Shown here: piece after piece, positions 12,585-25,500 of the stretch
How positions within the stretch are numbered: the stretch's first letter is position 1
How the letters are laid out: each line of letters starts with the position of its first letter
Assembly (NCBI GenBank): GCA_021292105.1
Contig: CM037873.1
Location: forward strand, 13,183,489-13,247,488
From: Anadara kagoshimensis
Taxonomy: Eukaryota > Mollusca > Bivalvia > Arcoida > Arcidae
DNA length: 64,000 nucleotides
Reading direction: 5' to 3'
The notes under the pieces: generated by a model
The model's input: the letters and a program-made list of their open reading frames with translations, nothing else
Database searches by the model: none
What the model was told of the DNA's origin: nothing
Made by a program: the position numbers and the translations under genes

Positions 12585-12786
12585 AAAGAAGGCTTATAAG
12601 TGGAATATAAGTGGCTTATAGATGGCTTATATTTTGAGTGCCAATAAGCCGTCTATAAGCCGGCTTATAGATGGCTTATAGGTCATCTATAAACAACTTA
12701 TAGATGGCTTATAGGTGGCTTATAGCCCTCTATAAGCCCTCTATAAGCCACCTGTAAGCTGGCTTATAGACGGTTTTTCATCTTGT
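12585..12786. mobile_element. TATAAGCC multi-palindrome element, copy 2 (opposite orientation)
   Basis: The same blocks as copy 1 on the other strand, including ATTTTGAGTGCCAATAAGCC, and the same edge (GATGAAA on the opposite strand). Block order and number differ from copy 1. Confidence 0.83.
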
Positions 12787-13518
12787 GAGACCTACTACAT
12801 TTAGTTTTTTTTAGACATATTAGATGTTTTATATTCTACAGTTTTATTTACATATAATATAGTATCTCGTTCATATTCTATAATATGAATATAAATCTGG
12901 TGCACATTACATTACAAAGAGACTGTGGTTCTATATATTACGGCACTTAAAAAATAATAAGTGAATGTGAATTATATTACAAGTATGAATATGTTTACGA
13001 TAAAAACATATATAAGATGACCGTGATAAGATTTAAAAAAAAGGTTTAACCGGTTTCTCAATAAATATAAAAAGATAAATATTAAAATCTTTAGATAAGG
13101 CAATTATTATTAAATTTAAATGCATTAATTCGAGAATATTATAAGCCATGTATTGATATTTTCTAGCATTTGTATACTACAAAAGCAGTCATATTTTATC
13201 TATCAGTATTCTAGCACACACAGAATCAAGCTTAGCGACAATCCAAACTTTACTTGTCTAAGGATACTCTAATGACTAATTCTATGTTTTCTTGAAAATT
13301 AACATTTTTTTAAAAAAAAGTATTCATACAAAATTCTAAAATATAAATTGCGTATTACTTATATCGTTATTTGTTCGACTAAAATATTTGACCTCATCTT
13401 AAAAATTAAAATATTTGGATCTCAACAATTTTGATTCGACCATTACTGATGAGGGATTTCATATCGAAACGACCGAAATCATTACAGGTTTGATAATAAC
13501 TTTAAATTTAGAATTTCC
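12787..13518. other. Unassigned AT-rich DNA downstream of gene A
   Basis: It lies beyond the acidic-frame stop. It should contain the gene A 3' UTR and poly(A) site, but no clear signal stands out in this AT-rich stretch. Confidence 0.5.
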
Positions 13519-13790
13519 TTATAATAAGTAAAATAAAAATGATACATCCTCCGTACTGCCATTAAAACCCGAATCTATTAACTTTTTATCTTCTTCTTGT
13601 TCTATATACTTCTTTGATGTAGATGGTCTTGATTTTCCCTTTTCCTTATCCTCCTCGTTTTCCTTGTCACTACCTTTTCCCTCGTCCTCGTCGTCATCTC
13701 CTTCATCCGCTATTGGAGCTTCCTCGTCATTGTTGACTTTTGTTATTACGTCTACGTTTTCTTCTTTTACAACAACAGATAATTATGATG
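13519..13790 (-). other. Overlapping acidic-tail reading frame at the gene A 3' end
   Basis: In the frame one base offset from the transmembrane frame, an open stretch runs from the KRRKRRR region to a TAA at 13519-13521. It is strongly biased: NNDEEAPIADEG, then DDDEDEGKGSDKENEEDKEK, a SRPSTSKK segment and LIDSGFNG. This composition is typical of a charged cytoplasmic tail and unlike the surrounding AT-rich DNA. Losing one A in the short A-run after the Cys codons would join it to the transmembrane frame. It may therefore be the true C-terminus with an indel in this copy, a length polymorphism, or an alternative frame. Confidence 0.5.
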
Positions 13791-13881
13791 ATTAGGATTA
13801 TAAGTAAGATTACGATGAGCACTATAACGATATAGATCCACTCTACACTTGCGGCAGCCTCAGCGGCGCAAATTGGATCCG
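13727..13881 (-). CDS. Gene A last exon: transmembrane helix and basic cytoplasmic start
   Basis: After TTTATCTAG the frame reads ADPICAAEAAASVEW, then about 21 Ile/Val/Leu residues forming one transmembrane helix, then CCCKRRKRRR and a stop after NNKSQQ. The positive-inside rule gives an extracellular N-terminus and a very short cytoplasmic tail; the Cys triplet next to the membrane is a possible palmitoylation site. A second open frame, offset by one base, overlaps and continues past this stop (next entry). Confidence 0.85.
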
Positions 13882-15180
13882 CTAGATAAAAATAAAATAA
13901 GTACAGATGTATATATAAATTTTGGTTTTTCTTTAATATCCTAAATAAAACTCCCTTTTTGAACGTGCATTGGGATGTATGCCCAGTCGTTTGGTTAACA
14001 CTGATAGAGAACTCGCAACCATCCAGCGTTTTAAAGTCATTTTTTTTAAATTCTGGTGTTTTTTGGATATCAGTGTTTCCCAACAGTTGGTATACATAAC
14101 TTGTATATATATGATACACAGCGCATTTGCCGGTATAAATGCTGTCGTTCTATTATCTAGCTCCAGTGTGGCTGCTATTCAGAACGCACCACGTGTATAT
14201 GTTATACTGTAAACGATAAACCACCTCACAATTATATTTTGGCATTTTAACAAGGAATTTTACTAAATGGTCCACAGACCACATTGTGTTTCACCCATGG
14301 TTTTGTGATGTTGCAATAGTGCGAGTGATATGATATTTTTAATATGTTCAATTTATAAATAATTAAAAGAACAACAAAAATAACATTAAGAATGGTACCC
14401 ATTAAAAGTTCCATTGGCCCTAAATTGTCGATTATAACTGCAGAAAGATGTAAATATTTAGTTTTAAATATACATGAAAACCAGACATTAAACGGCAATA
14501 ACAATAATAGTCCAGTTTTACATTTAGGTAGTCTTTGGTCTATGTTGGTAAGTTTATAAAGGCGACTTAGTGGTCTAAATCGTCGACTTCCGGATCACAT
14601 ACCTCGCCACTTAACCCCTAGTGGACAAATCCTAGTGTGATGCAATTTGTCAAAGGTCTAGGCAATCTAATCTAAAGTAATGTTTCTTTTGTGTCAGCAA
14701 ATATGTACATATAAAAGTTTTAATTGCATATCATAAAAGTTTTAGTTGCTATATTCCTTCTTTTTTAATCTCATAATCATAATCTAATGCTAAATTGCAA
14801 GTGGAACTATTTCCGACACAAATGTATATAGAATTAAATAAAACACTTACCACATGTAGCTACAACAGAAAAAAACATAATATTGATTAGACATTTTATT
14901 AAACAATACATTTGTCCAAAAAGTAATCGTAAAACTTATCAAACACGAACATACCGGTCCATGTCTAAACAAAAATCCGCAAAGGAAGCAAAAACTTTGA
15001 AAACTGGCAATTTAGTTAAACACGTTACCTGCCACCAGGAAAGTGAGACCAGGTATCCTGGAAGTCTAAGCACCAACTTACGGTTTAGCTAGCTACATCA
15101 ATCACGTGTGAAATAAGAATAGAAACGTGGAATTCAATCTCAAGAAAAAACATTTTATTTCAAACCAACATAACATGTTA

Positions 15181-15233
<53 letters not shown>

Positions 15234-16286
15234 TTAGCACGACAACACCGTTAAGCGGTTTTGATCACTAAATACCAATGGTATGTATATAAATTACTGA
15301 ATACTTACACGTTCCTAGATTTGTCAATGTTATATTAGCTCCAGATGATCCAGTGACGTAGGTGCTTGTTTGTGCCGACGTACTCAGACATACTGTAGGG
15401 TTAACACTCAGAGCTATCTGAGTTCCTGCTAAATTCGTAGTTACAGCAAACAACTACAAAGGAAACAAAAGCAACTATATATTCAATGAAAATTTAAAAT
15501 GGTATTAAAACTAAAGTATTTAAATCGTATAATAATAATGTAGTGACTTAAATTGTTTTTCCGACAATAACAGAAATCTAAACGATATTGCCCAATACAC
15601 AAGAAGCAAATTTTCTCTAAGAAGTTAACACGCTGGTTAGGGTTGATCTTGTTTTTTATTTTCAAACCTTTCTAATCAATATTAACTTATAGTTCACAAA
15701 AAATTGATTGTTCAAAGCAGCGACATTTAGTATTAAATGTCGCTGTTCAAAGTTATTCTAATTATTTATTTAATTTAACAAGGAGAATTAGCTTGATTTA
15801 TTAATTACCATGCAGATGAATGTATAATATGTAGTTCCGTCCGGTGTCACGGAGTCGTTGTTGTATAAGAATGTCGTGTATGTAGTTGTACTTCCGCTTA
15901 CACTGGAACTGGAGAAGATCAGAGATAGTGATCCATTCACTGTAAGGATAAAAGATACACGAAAATTACAATGATTAAAACGTGTTTGAACTTAAGTACT
16001 TAATCTCCCCAAGACAATTAACATAGATATCCTCAATGTTTGACATCCGCTCTAAAGGTCATAGTCATAGGCGGAGGAGCAGGGGCCGGTGGCGCCCCCC
16101 CATGTCAGAGAAGGGTGGCCAGGCCACAGCATCTCTAATGGCAGGGGCGGATCCAGGATTTTTTTAAAGGAGGGGGCTAAGAATTATATCAATACTAGGT
16201 GCGAGCGCCATAGGCGCGAGCTTCCAGAGACGACGGTTCAGAAATGAGTTGTGATATTACCATATGGGGGTAGCTCTCTCTCACTC

Positions 16287-16319
<33 letters not shown>

Positions 16320-19300
16320 TAGTGCACGTGGCGGATTCAGCGGGAGGCGTAGGGGGGCGTAAGCCCCCCTTTATGTCGCTAATATTGCACCAGAATGCAG
16401 GATTTTTTTCAAAATTTTCCGGGGGAGCATGCCCCCGGACACCCCTACAAGGTTCAAGCCTTCGCCTCTCACATTGTACGCCCCATTCCGAAAATTCTGG
16501 ATCCGACTCTCTTTGTGTCTCTCTTTTTTCATTGGACTTAATTATGTCATGCAGTTATTTGTACAATTTTGTCTTAATATTTCACTACTTTTCAGTCTCT
16601 CACTCAGAACGCTGCAAAATTTTCCGGGGTACCCCCATATCCATCTCCAATGAGAGGGTTGATTATGGAACTTGTGTCATATGGTTATTTTATATAATCC
16701 TTCCTTGATATCACAGTATTTTAAACTATCAAAACGCTGCAAAATACATTGAAAATGCGTCTAGACAGGACTTAGTTTTGAACCGAACCCCCACCTATGC
16801 GAGGGGTTTAGCACCCCTCTCATACTCTCCCCGCCTCGTGCTTTAGCCACAAGGTCGTGCCTGCGGCACGACATAGACATCGCTTCAGTTTGCCCCCCCC
16901 CTCAATATTAAAAACCCTCCTACGCCTATGATATTTTCTTAACGGTCATTATTTCAGTGCATGTTCTTATCTGAGTCGTGTAACAATCCAAATATTCAGT
17001 ACTTTAATATCATCTTCTTTGATAAGATATATAATATAAAAAACAAAAATATGTTCTTTGAAAAATCCAGTGTATCCAAGCCAATAACAGAGACAAACAA
17101 GACAACGCGGAAAGACGTATATATACTGAGACCACTCACTGATTTAAAACTCCCAACTTTGCACAGGCAATGGGGTTTATTCCCAGTGGTGTGACTAAAG
17201 TACTATAAGGGCCTACATATAGGGGTCACACAGCCCTTAATCGCCCAACTTTTCAAACAAACAGTTCTTTTTTCGATTATTAAAATGACCGATACCAAAA
17301 TTTATATTTCTATTGTTACAATTTCAAATTGAACGTACAAGTAAACCAGTTTAATAAATACAATTTTTGTAAAAATCAATTACATGTATATATTTAAAAA
17401 GTTTACATAAATCAATATTACGACTGTTTTCATGACTGTAATTTTAATTATAACAATAACCGTATTGCTTTGTACGTTTTACGTTACATTGCAAAGATGA
17501 AACAATCGTTTTTTCATATCGTTAAAAAGAATGTCAAAATTGCTATGTGAAACCGTTAAATTTTTAATGAATTGTAGCACACGGTGCAGTTACAAAAGCT
17601 TGTGTAATGATATCGTTCCAAAAAAATGTTAAAATTGTTATCTTACTTTAGAATTTTAATGCATTATAGCACATAGCACAGTAAACTCACGCAACATTAC
17701 AAATGTTAGTTTACATGTTAATGTTAATTTACATACAAATGTTAAAATGTTTTCACGACATAAACGAGTTATGTACTTACTGGAGAACATCTGTGCTTCT
17801 GGACATAATGAATAATCAAATGAAACCGAAGATTCACATATATCGAGGTAGGATGAAGAACATGCAGCTACTGCACTGTGGTAAGAATAAGGAGCCTGGA
17901 AGTCACATGGGAATGATGTGGTAGCACCTGCTGCATTATCTGTAAAAAGAAAAACGATAAAACTAATAAAACCCATACGAAATGTAATGGTTTGTCTATA
18001 CGACATATAATGGTCTGTACGAAATGTAATGGTTTGTCTGTGCGACATGTAATGGTTTGTCTGTACGACATGTAATGGTTTGTCTGTACGACATGTAATA
18101 GTTTGTCTGTACGACATGTAACGGTTTGTCTGTACGACATGTAATGGTTTGTACGACATGTAATGGTCTGTACGACATGTAATGGTTTGTCTGTACGACA
18201 TTTAATGGTTTGTCTGTACGACATGTAATGGTTTGTCTGTACGACATGTAATGGTTTGTACGACATGTAATGGTTTGTCTGTACGACATGTAATGGTTTG
18301 TACGACATGTAATGGTTTGTCTGTACGACATGTAATGGTTTGTCTGTACGACATGTAATGGTTTGTACGACATGTAATGGTTTGTACGACATGTAATGGT
18401 TTGTTTGTACGACATGTAATGGTTTGTCTGTACGACATGTAATGGTTTGTACGACATGTAATGGTTTGTCTGTACGACATGTAATGGTTTGTACGAAATG
18501 TAATGGTTTGTACGACATGTAATGGTTTGTCTGTACGACATGTAATGGTTTGTCTGTACGACATGTAATGGTTTGCACGACATGTAATGGTTTGTCTGTA
18601 CGACATGTAATGGTTTGTCTGTACGACATGTAATGGTTTGTACGACATTTAATGGTTTGTCTATACGACATGTAATGGTTTGTACGACATGTAATGGTTT
18701 GTCTATACGACATGTAATGGTTTGTCTATACGACATGTAATGGTTTGTCTATACGACATGTAATGGTTTGTCTATACGACATGTAATGGTTTGTCTATAC
18801 GACATGTAATGGTTTGTCTGTACGACATGTAATAGTTTGTCTGTACGACATGTAATGGTTTGTACGACATGTAATGGTTTGTCTATACGACATGTAATAG
18901 TTTGTCTGTACGACATGTAATGGTTTGTCTGTACGACATGTAATGGTTTGTCTGTACGACATGTGATTGTTTGTCTGTACGACATGTAATGGTTTGTCTG
19001 TATGACATGTAATGGTTTGTCTGTAGGTCAGGTGAAATGACATACACTAAAACTGAAAGTGTAACAGATAAAACGGAATTGCGATATATGACAGAATTGT
19101 TAATCAGCAATCATATTGACATGGTACTATCATATACTGCGTCAAGTTTGAACTGGAAATTGACCTTTAATTTAAAATTACAAGCAGACATATTCATTGT
19201 GTAATTTGGGGGCTAAAGTAAAGTTTGTATAAAAGGATAGATGATAGCAATACTGATACTGAGTGTTTATGGTAATGGAACACTCTGTCTTCCCTAAATC

Positions 19301-19517
19301 GAACAGTCTATAAGCCTATTATAATATTCAAATATCAAGTCAAACGGTCTGGTCAAGCTTGACGCACTATTCGTGATCTATGTGAATCCGTGTTAATTAG
19401 TCGTTATTGTTGATATTTTCATATTCAACATAATTTTGGTATTTATACTGAGAAGTTATGTTATTCGCGTAAGGCAGATTTGTGCTTCGATCTTAGATGC
19501 AATATTTATAACATTGC

Positions 19518-19569
<52 letters not shown>

Positions 19570-22500
19570 TACTTTTGGCTACTGCTACATGTAGACGTTC
19601 TTGGTTTGTATACGTTCCTTTATCATCACAGATTTGGTCGCTGGAAGTCGGTGCGGAAAAACTATTGATATAAACTAATCGTTCAAATAATGGATTTGGT
19701 AGGAAAGAGACTTGCCACTCCGCTGAAAATTAAAACAAAATAATGCAATAAGTTTTGATCAATGTGTTTAAGTGGTGCGTAAAATGATACTCTTTCAAAA
19801 AACACTGTGGAATAACAAAAATCAGCCTAGAACATATTGTATCAAAATCACAAATCTGACAAAAAACACAATCATGAGACTAAAGTGTGAAATAAATCAT
19901 GGATAACTATACCAATATTATATTGTATGACAAAACTTGACAAATCATGCCCGTAACAAAACTTGACAAACCAAGCACGTAACAAACCTTGACAAACCAT
20001 GCACGTAACAAAACTTGACAAACCATGCACGTAACAAAATTTGACAAACCATGCACGTATCAAAACTTGACAAACCATGCACGTAACAAAACTTGACAAA
20101 CCATGCACTTATCAAAACTTGAAAAACCATGCACGTAACAAAACTTGACAAACCATGCCCGTAACAAAACTTGACAAACCATGCACGTATCAAAACTTGA
20201 CAAAGCATGCACGTAACAAAACTTGACAAACCATGCACGTAACAAAACTTCAGAAACCATACACGTAACAAAACTTCACAAACCATGCACGTCAAAAAAT
20301 TTGACAAACCATGCACGTAACAAAACTTCACAGACCATGCCCGTAACAAAACTTGACAAACCATGCCCGTAACAAAACTTGACAAACCAGGCCCGTAATA
20401 ATACTTGACAAACCATGCACGTAACAAGACTTCACAAGCCATGCACGTAACAAAACTTGACAAACCATGCACGTATCAAAACTTGACAAACCATGCACGT
20501 AACAAAACTTGACAAACCATGCACGTAACAAAACTTGACAAACCACGCCCGTAACAAAACTTCACTAATTATGCCAGTAACAAAACTTGACAAACCATGC
20601 ACGTAACAAAACTTGACAAACCATGCACGTAACAAAACTTGACAAATCATGCACGTAACAAAACTTGACAAACCAGGCCCGTAATAATACTTGACAAACC
20701 ATGCACGTAACAAGACTTGACAAACCATGCACGTAAAAAAACTTGACAAACCATGCACGTAACAAAACTTGACAAACCACGCCCGTAACAAAACTTCACA
20801 AATCATGCCAGTAACAAAACTTGGCAAACCATGCCCGTAACAAAACTTGACAAACCATGCACGTAACAAAACTTGACAAACCATGGCCGTAACAAAACTT
20901 CACAAACCATGCACGTAACAAAACTTGACAAACTATGCCCGTAACAATACTTGACAAACCATGCCCGTAACAAAACTTGACAAACCATGCCCGTAACAAA
21001 ATTTGACAAACCATGCACTTAACAAAACTTGACACACCATGCCCGTAACAAAACTTGACAAACCATGCCCGTCATAAAACTTGACAAACCATGCCCGTAA
21101 CAAAACTTGACAAACCATGCCTGTAACAAAACTTGACAAACCATGCACGTAACAAAATTTGACAAACCATGCACGTATCAAAACTTGACAAACCATGCAC
21201 GTAACAAAACTTGACAAACCATGCACTTATCAAAACTTGAAAAACCATGCACGTAACAAAACTTGACAAACCATGCCCGTAACAAAACTTGACAAACCAT
21301 GCACGTATCAAAACTTGACAAAGCATGCACGTAACAAAACTTGACAAACCATGCACGTAACAAAACTTCAGAAACCATACACGTAACAAAACTTTACAAA
21401 CCATGCACGTAAAAAAATTTGACAAACCATGCACGTAACAAAACTTCACAGACCATGCCCGTAACAAAACTTGACAAACCATGCCCGTAACAAAACTTGA
21501 CAAACCAGGCCCGTAATAATACTTGACAAACCATGCACGTAACAAGACTTGACAAGCCATGCACGTAACAAAACTTGACAAACCATGCACGTATCAAAAC
21601 TTGACAAACCATGCACGTAACAAAACTTGACAAACCATGCACGTAACAAAACTTGACAAACCACGCCCGTAACAAAACTTCACTAATTATGCCAGTAACA
21701 AAACTTGACAAACCATGCACGTAACAAAACTTGACAAACCATGCACGTAACAAAACTTGACAAACTATGCACGTAACAAAACTTGACAAACCAGGCCCGT
21801 AATAATACTTGACAAACCACGCACGTAACAAGACTTGACAAACCATGCACGTAACAAAACTTGACAAACCATGCACGTAACAAAACTTGACAAACCACGC
21901 CCGTAACAAAACTTCACAAATCATGCCAGTAACAAAACTTGGCAAATCATGCCCGTAACAAAACTTGAAAAACCATGCACGTAACAAAACTTGACAAACC
22001 ATGGCCGTAACAAAACTTCACAAAGCATGCACGTAACAAAACTTGACAAACCATGCACGTAACAAAACTTCAGAAACCATACACGTAACAAAACTTCACA
22101 AACCATGCACGTCAAAAAATTTGACAAACCATGCACGTAACAAAACTTCACAGACCATGCCCGTAACAAAACTTGACAAACCATGCCCGTAACAAAACTT
22201 GACAAACCAGGCCCGTAATAATACTTGACAAACCATGCACGTAACAAGACTTCACAAGCCATGCACGTAACAAAACTTGACAAACCATGCACGTATCAAA
22301 ACTTGACAAACCATGCACGTAACAAAACTTGACAAACCATGCACGTAACAAAACTTGACAAACCACGCCCGTAACAAAACTTCACTAATTATGCCAGTAA
22401 CAAAACTTGACAAACCATGCACGTAACAAAACTTGACAAACCATGCACGTAACAAAACTTGACAAATCATGCACGTAACAAAACTTGACAAACCAGGCCC

Positions 22501-25500
22501 GTAATAATACTTGACAAACCATGCACGTAACAAGACTTGACAAACCATGCACGTAAAAAAACTTGACAAACCATGCACGTAACAAAACTTGGACAAACCA
22601 CGCCGTAACAAAAACTTCACAAATCATGCCAGTAACAAAACTTGGCAAACCATGCCGTAACAAAACTTGACAAACCATGCACGTAACAAAACTTGACAAA
22701 ACCATGGCCGTAACAAAACTTCCACAAACCATGCACGTAACAAAAACTTGACAAACTATGCCCGTAACAAGACTGACAAACCATGCCGTAACAAACTTGA
22801 CAAAACCATGCCGTAACAAATTTGACAAACCATGCATTAACAAAACTTGACACACCATGCCCGTAACAAAACTTGACAAACCATGCCCGTCATAAAAAAC
22901 TTGACAAACCATGCCCGTACAAAACTTGACAAACCATGCCTGTAACAAAACTTGACAAACCATGCACGTAACAAAATTTGACAAACCATGCACGTATTAA
23001 AACTTGACAAACCATGCACGTAACAAAACTTGACAAACCATGCACTTATCAAAACTTGAAAAACCATGCACGTAACAAAACTTGACAAACCATGCCCGTA
23101 ACAAAACTTGACAAACCATGCACGTATCAAAACTTGACAAAGCATGCACGTAACAAAACTTGACAAACCATGCACGTAACAAAACTTCAGAAACCATACA
23201 CGTAACAAAACTTGACAAACTATGCCCGTAACAATACTTGACAAACCATGCCCGTAACAAAACTTGACAAACCATGCCCGTAACAAAATTTGACAAACCA
23301 TGCACTTAACAAAACTTGACAAACCATGCCCGTAACAAAACTTGACAAACCATGCCCGTCATAAAACTTGACAAACAATGCCCGTAACAAAACTTGACAA
23401 ACGATGCACGTAACAAAACTTCACAGACCATGCCCGTAACAAAACTTGACAAACCATGCACGTATCAAAACTTGACAAACCATGCACGTAACAAAACTTG
23501 ACAAACCATGCACGTAACAAAACTTGACAAACCACGCCCGTAACAAAACTTCACTAATTATGCCAGTAACAAAACTTGACAAACCATGCACGTAACAAAA
23601 CTTGACAAACCATGCACGTAACAAAACTTGACAAACTATGCACGTAACAAAACTTGACAAACCAGGCCCGTAATAATACTTGACAAACCATGCACGTAAC
23701 AAGACTTGACAAACCATGCACGTAACAAAACTTGACAAACCATGCACGTAACAAAACTTGACAAACCACGCCCGTAACAAAACTTCACAAATCATGCCAG
23801 TAACAAAACTTGGCAAACCATGCCCGTAACAAAACTTGACAAACCATGCACGTAACAAAACTTGACAAACCATGCACGTATCAAAACTTCACAAACCATG
23901 GCCGTAACAAAACTTCACAAACCATGCACGTAACAAAACTTGACAAACTATGCCCGTAACAATACTTGACAAACCATGCCCGTAACAAAACTTGACAAAC
24001 CATGCCTGTAACAAAATTTGACAAACCATGCACTTAACAAAACTTGACAAACCATGCCCGTAACAAAACTTGACAAACCATGCCCGTCATAAAACTTGAC
24101 AAACCATGCCCGTAACAAAACTTGACAAACCATGCCTGTAACAAAACTTGACAAACTATGCCCGTAAAGTGTGGGACAAATTCGCCCTCGCCCGATATGG
24201 AATTTATTGACCCTGTAAAAACCATATTAGGTGACCAACAGACTGCGTAACTAATAATGTTATCATACAAAGATTTAAAACATGTCTTGCCAATGCTATA
24301 TCACTCTTATTTAACGAATGTCATGGCTCATCAGAAGTGTTTGAACATTCTCACCAATTAGCGAAGCAGACAACAGAAAAATCGTGTAAATGATGATACA
24401 ACATCAAATTTGGCATAATTGATCTCCAAGGGCTAATGATCAAATGTACCCGATTGGCCATTTGAAAATCTAAGATGGCCGCCAAAATAGTTGCCTGCAG
24501 ATGAAGTTTTGCTTAGAAACATTTGTAGTAGTCCAATCTATATGATCTTAGTATGAATTCCTATGTTTTCAGAGGACTACTGATCAAATCTACCTGATTG
24601 GTCAGGTAAAAATCCAAGATGGCGGTCATTTTTCAAGATGGCCGCCAAAATATTTGCCTGAAATTTTTTGCTTTAAAATATTTGTATTTGTCTAATTTTT
24701 ATGATCTAAGTGTAGATTTTAGAGAGTTATTAATCAATTCTACCCGATTGGCAAGTTAAAAATCCAAGATGGCGGCCAGTTTTCAAGATGGCCGCCAACA
24801 AATTCGCCGAAAGTTTTTTGCTAAGAAATAATTTTAGTTCTCCAATTTTCATGATGTAAGTGTGGTTTCCAATGTTTTCAGACCTGCTGAACTATATGTT
24901 TATGTTTATAAAGCACTCTGAGACAGATTTATTTACTGAGTTGTCTGTTTTTTCTCTCCTCATCCCGGCTTGTACATTTCAAAGTAATGCATTCAATGCT
25001 GCTTGTTTCTGATCTGCTACTGTTCGCATATGCAACTGCAGAGCGCTGCAACTGGTGGTAATGCTGTTTAATGCCATAACTCTTCTGTCTGTGTCCACTC
25101 CAATTCAGCTGGACTAATAATGATTGCATTACAGTCGGTTGCCTAAACTCAGATTATCTCAGCCCGGTATGTTGCGTGTTTTGTATGTTCTCTTACGGCT
25201 GCCTGCTTGTGGAATTCATTTGTATAATGGGTGCATCCAGGAATTGGAAAAAACGGTCTAGTGTTGCTTCGTCAGTTGCTTTGCTGATCTGTTCTGACAT
25301 GAGAATAGAGAACTTTTCCATTCTCTGCATGTCAAAACCACAAATCAATGTTTGATGCTGGTTAAGATGAGGTGAAGTTTTAATAATATTGTCAACTACA
25401 TGATATTGTGAAGTGCACGATGAATATTGTCAAAAATGGTTTTTGTCAAGTACTTGATGATTATAGCCAAGTACATGATAGGTATGGTCAAGTACATGAT

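Noticed and set aside
5567..12786. The two TATAAGCC elements as the ends of one 7-kb transposon
   Set aside because: They are in opposite orientation, but several unrelated repeats lie between them, each copy looks complete by itself, and no shared internal coding region is seen.
13970..14212. 80-codon plus-strand frame opposite the gene A last exon region
   Set aside because: Antisense to the gene A terminal intron with no independent start or splice evidence.
16322..16708. 128-codon plus-strand frame
   Set aside because: It runs through the GC-rich inverted-end element and a CT-rich tract; composition reflects those repeats and it lies antisense within a gene A intron.
17656..19110. Long minus-strand open frames made of MSYRQTITCRTDKPLHVVQ-type repeats
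   Set aside because: They are translations of the 19/23-bp minisatellite. The same sequence is open in several frames at once, as expected for a stop-free unit whose length is not a multiple of three.
19660..19735. Candidate gene A exon after an ATTTTCAG acceptor
   Set aside because: All three frames hit stops within 16 to 20 codons and there is no cysteine pattern.
19926..24166. CRISPR-like appearance of regularly spaced repeats
   Set aside because: Units are contiguous with no unique spacers, and the window is eukaryotic; it is a satellite.
19872..24270. Many overlapping minus-strand frames with MVCQVLLRAWFVKFCYVHGLSSF repeats
   Set aside because: The 26-bp unit has no stop in any minus-strand frame, so all frames give the same 26-residue peptide. 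No start, splice or composition evidence for a real protein.
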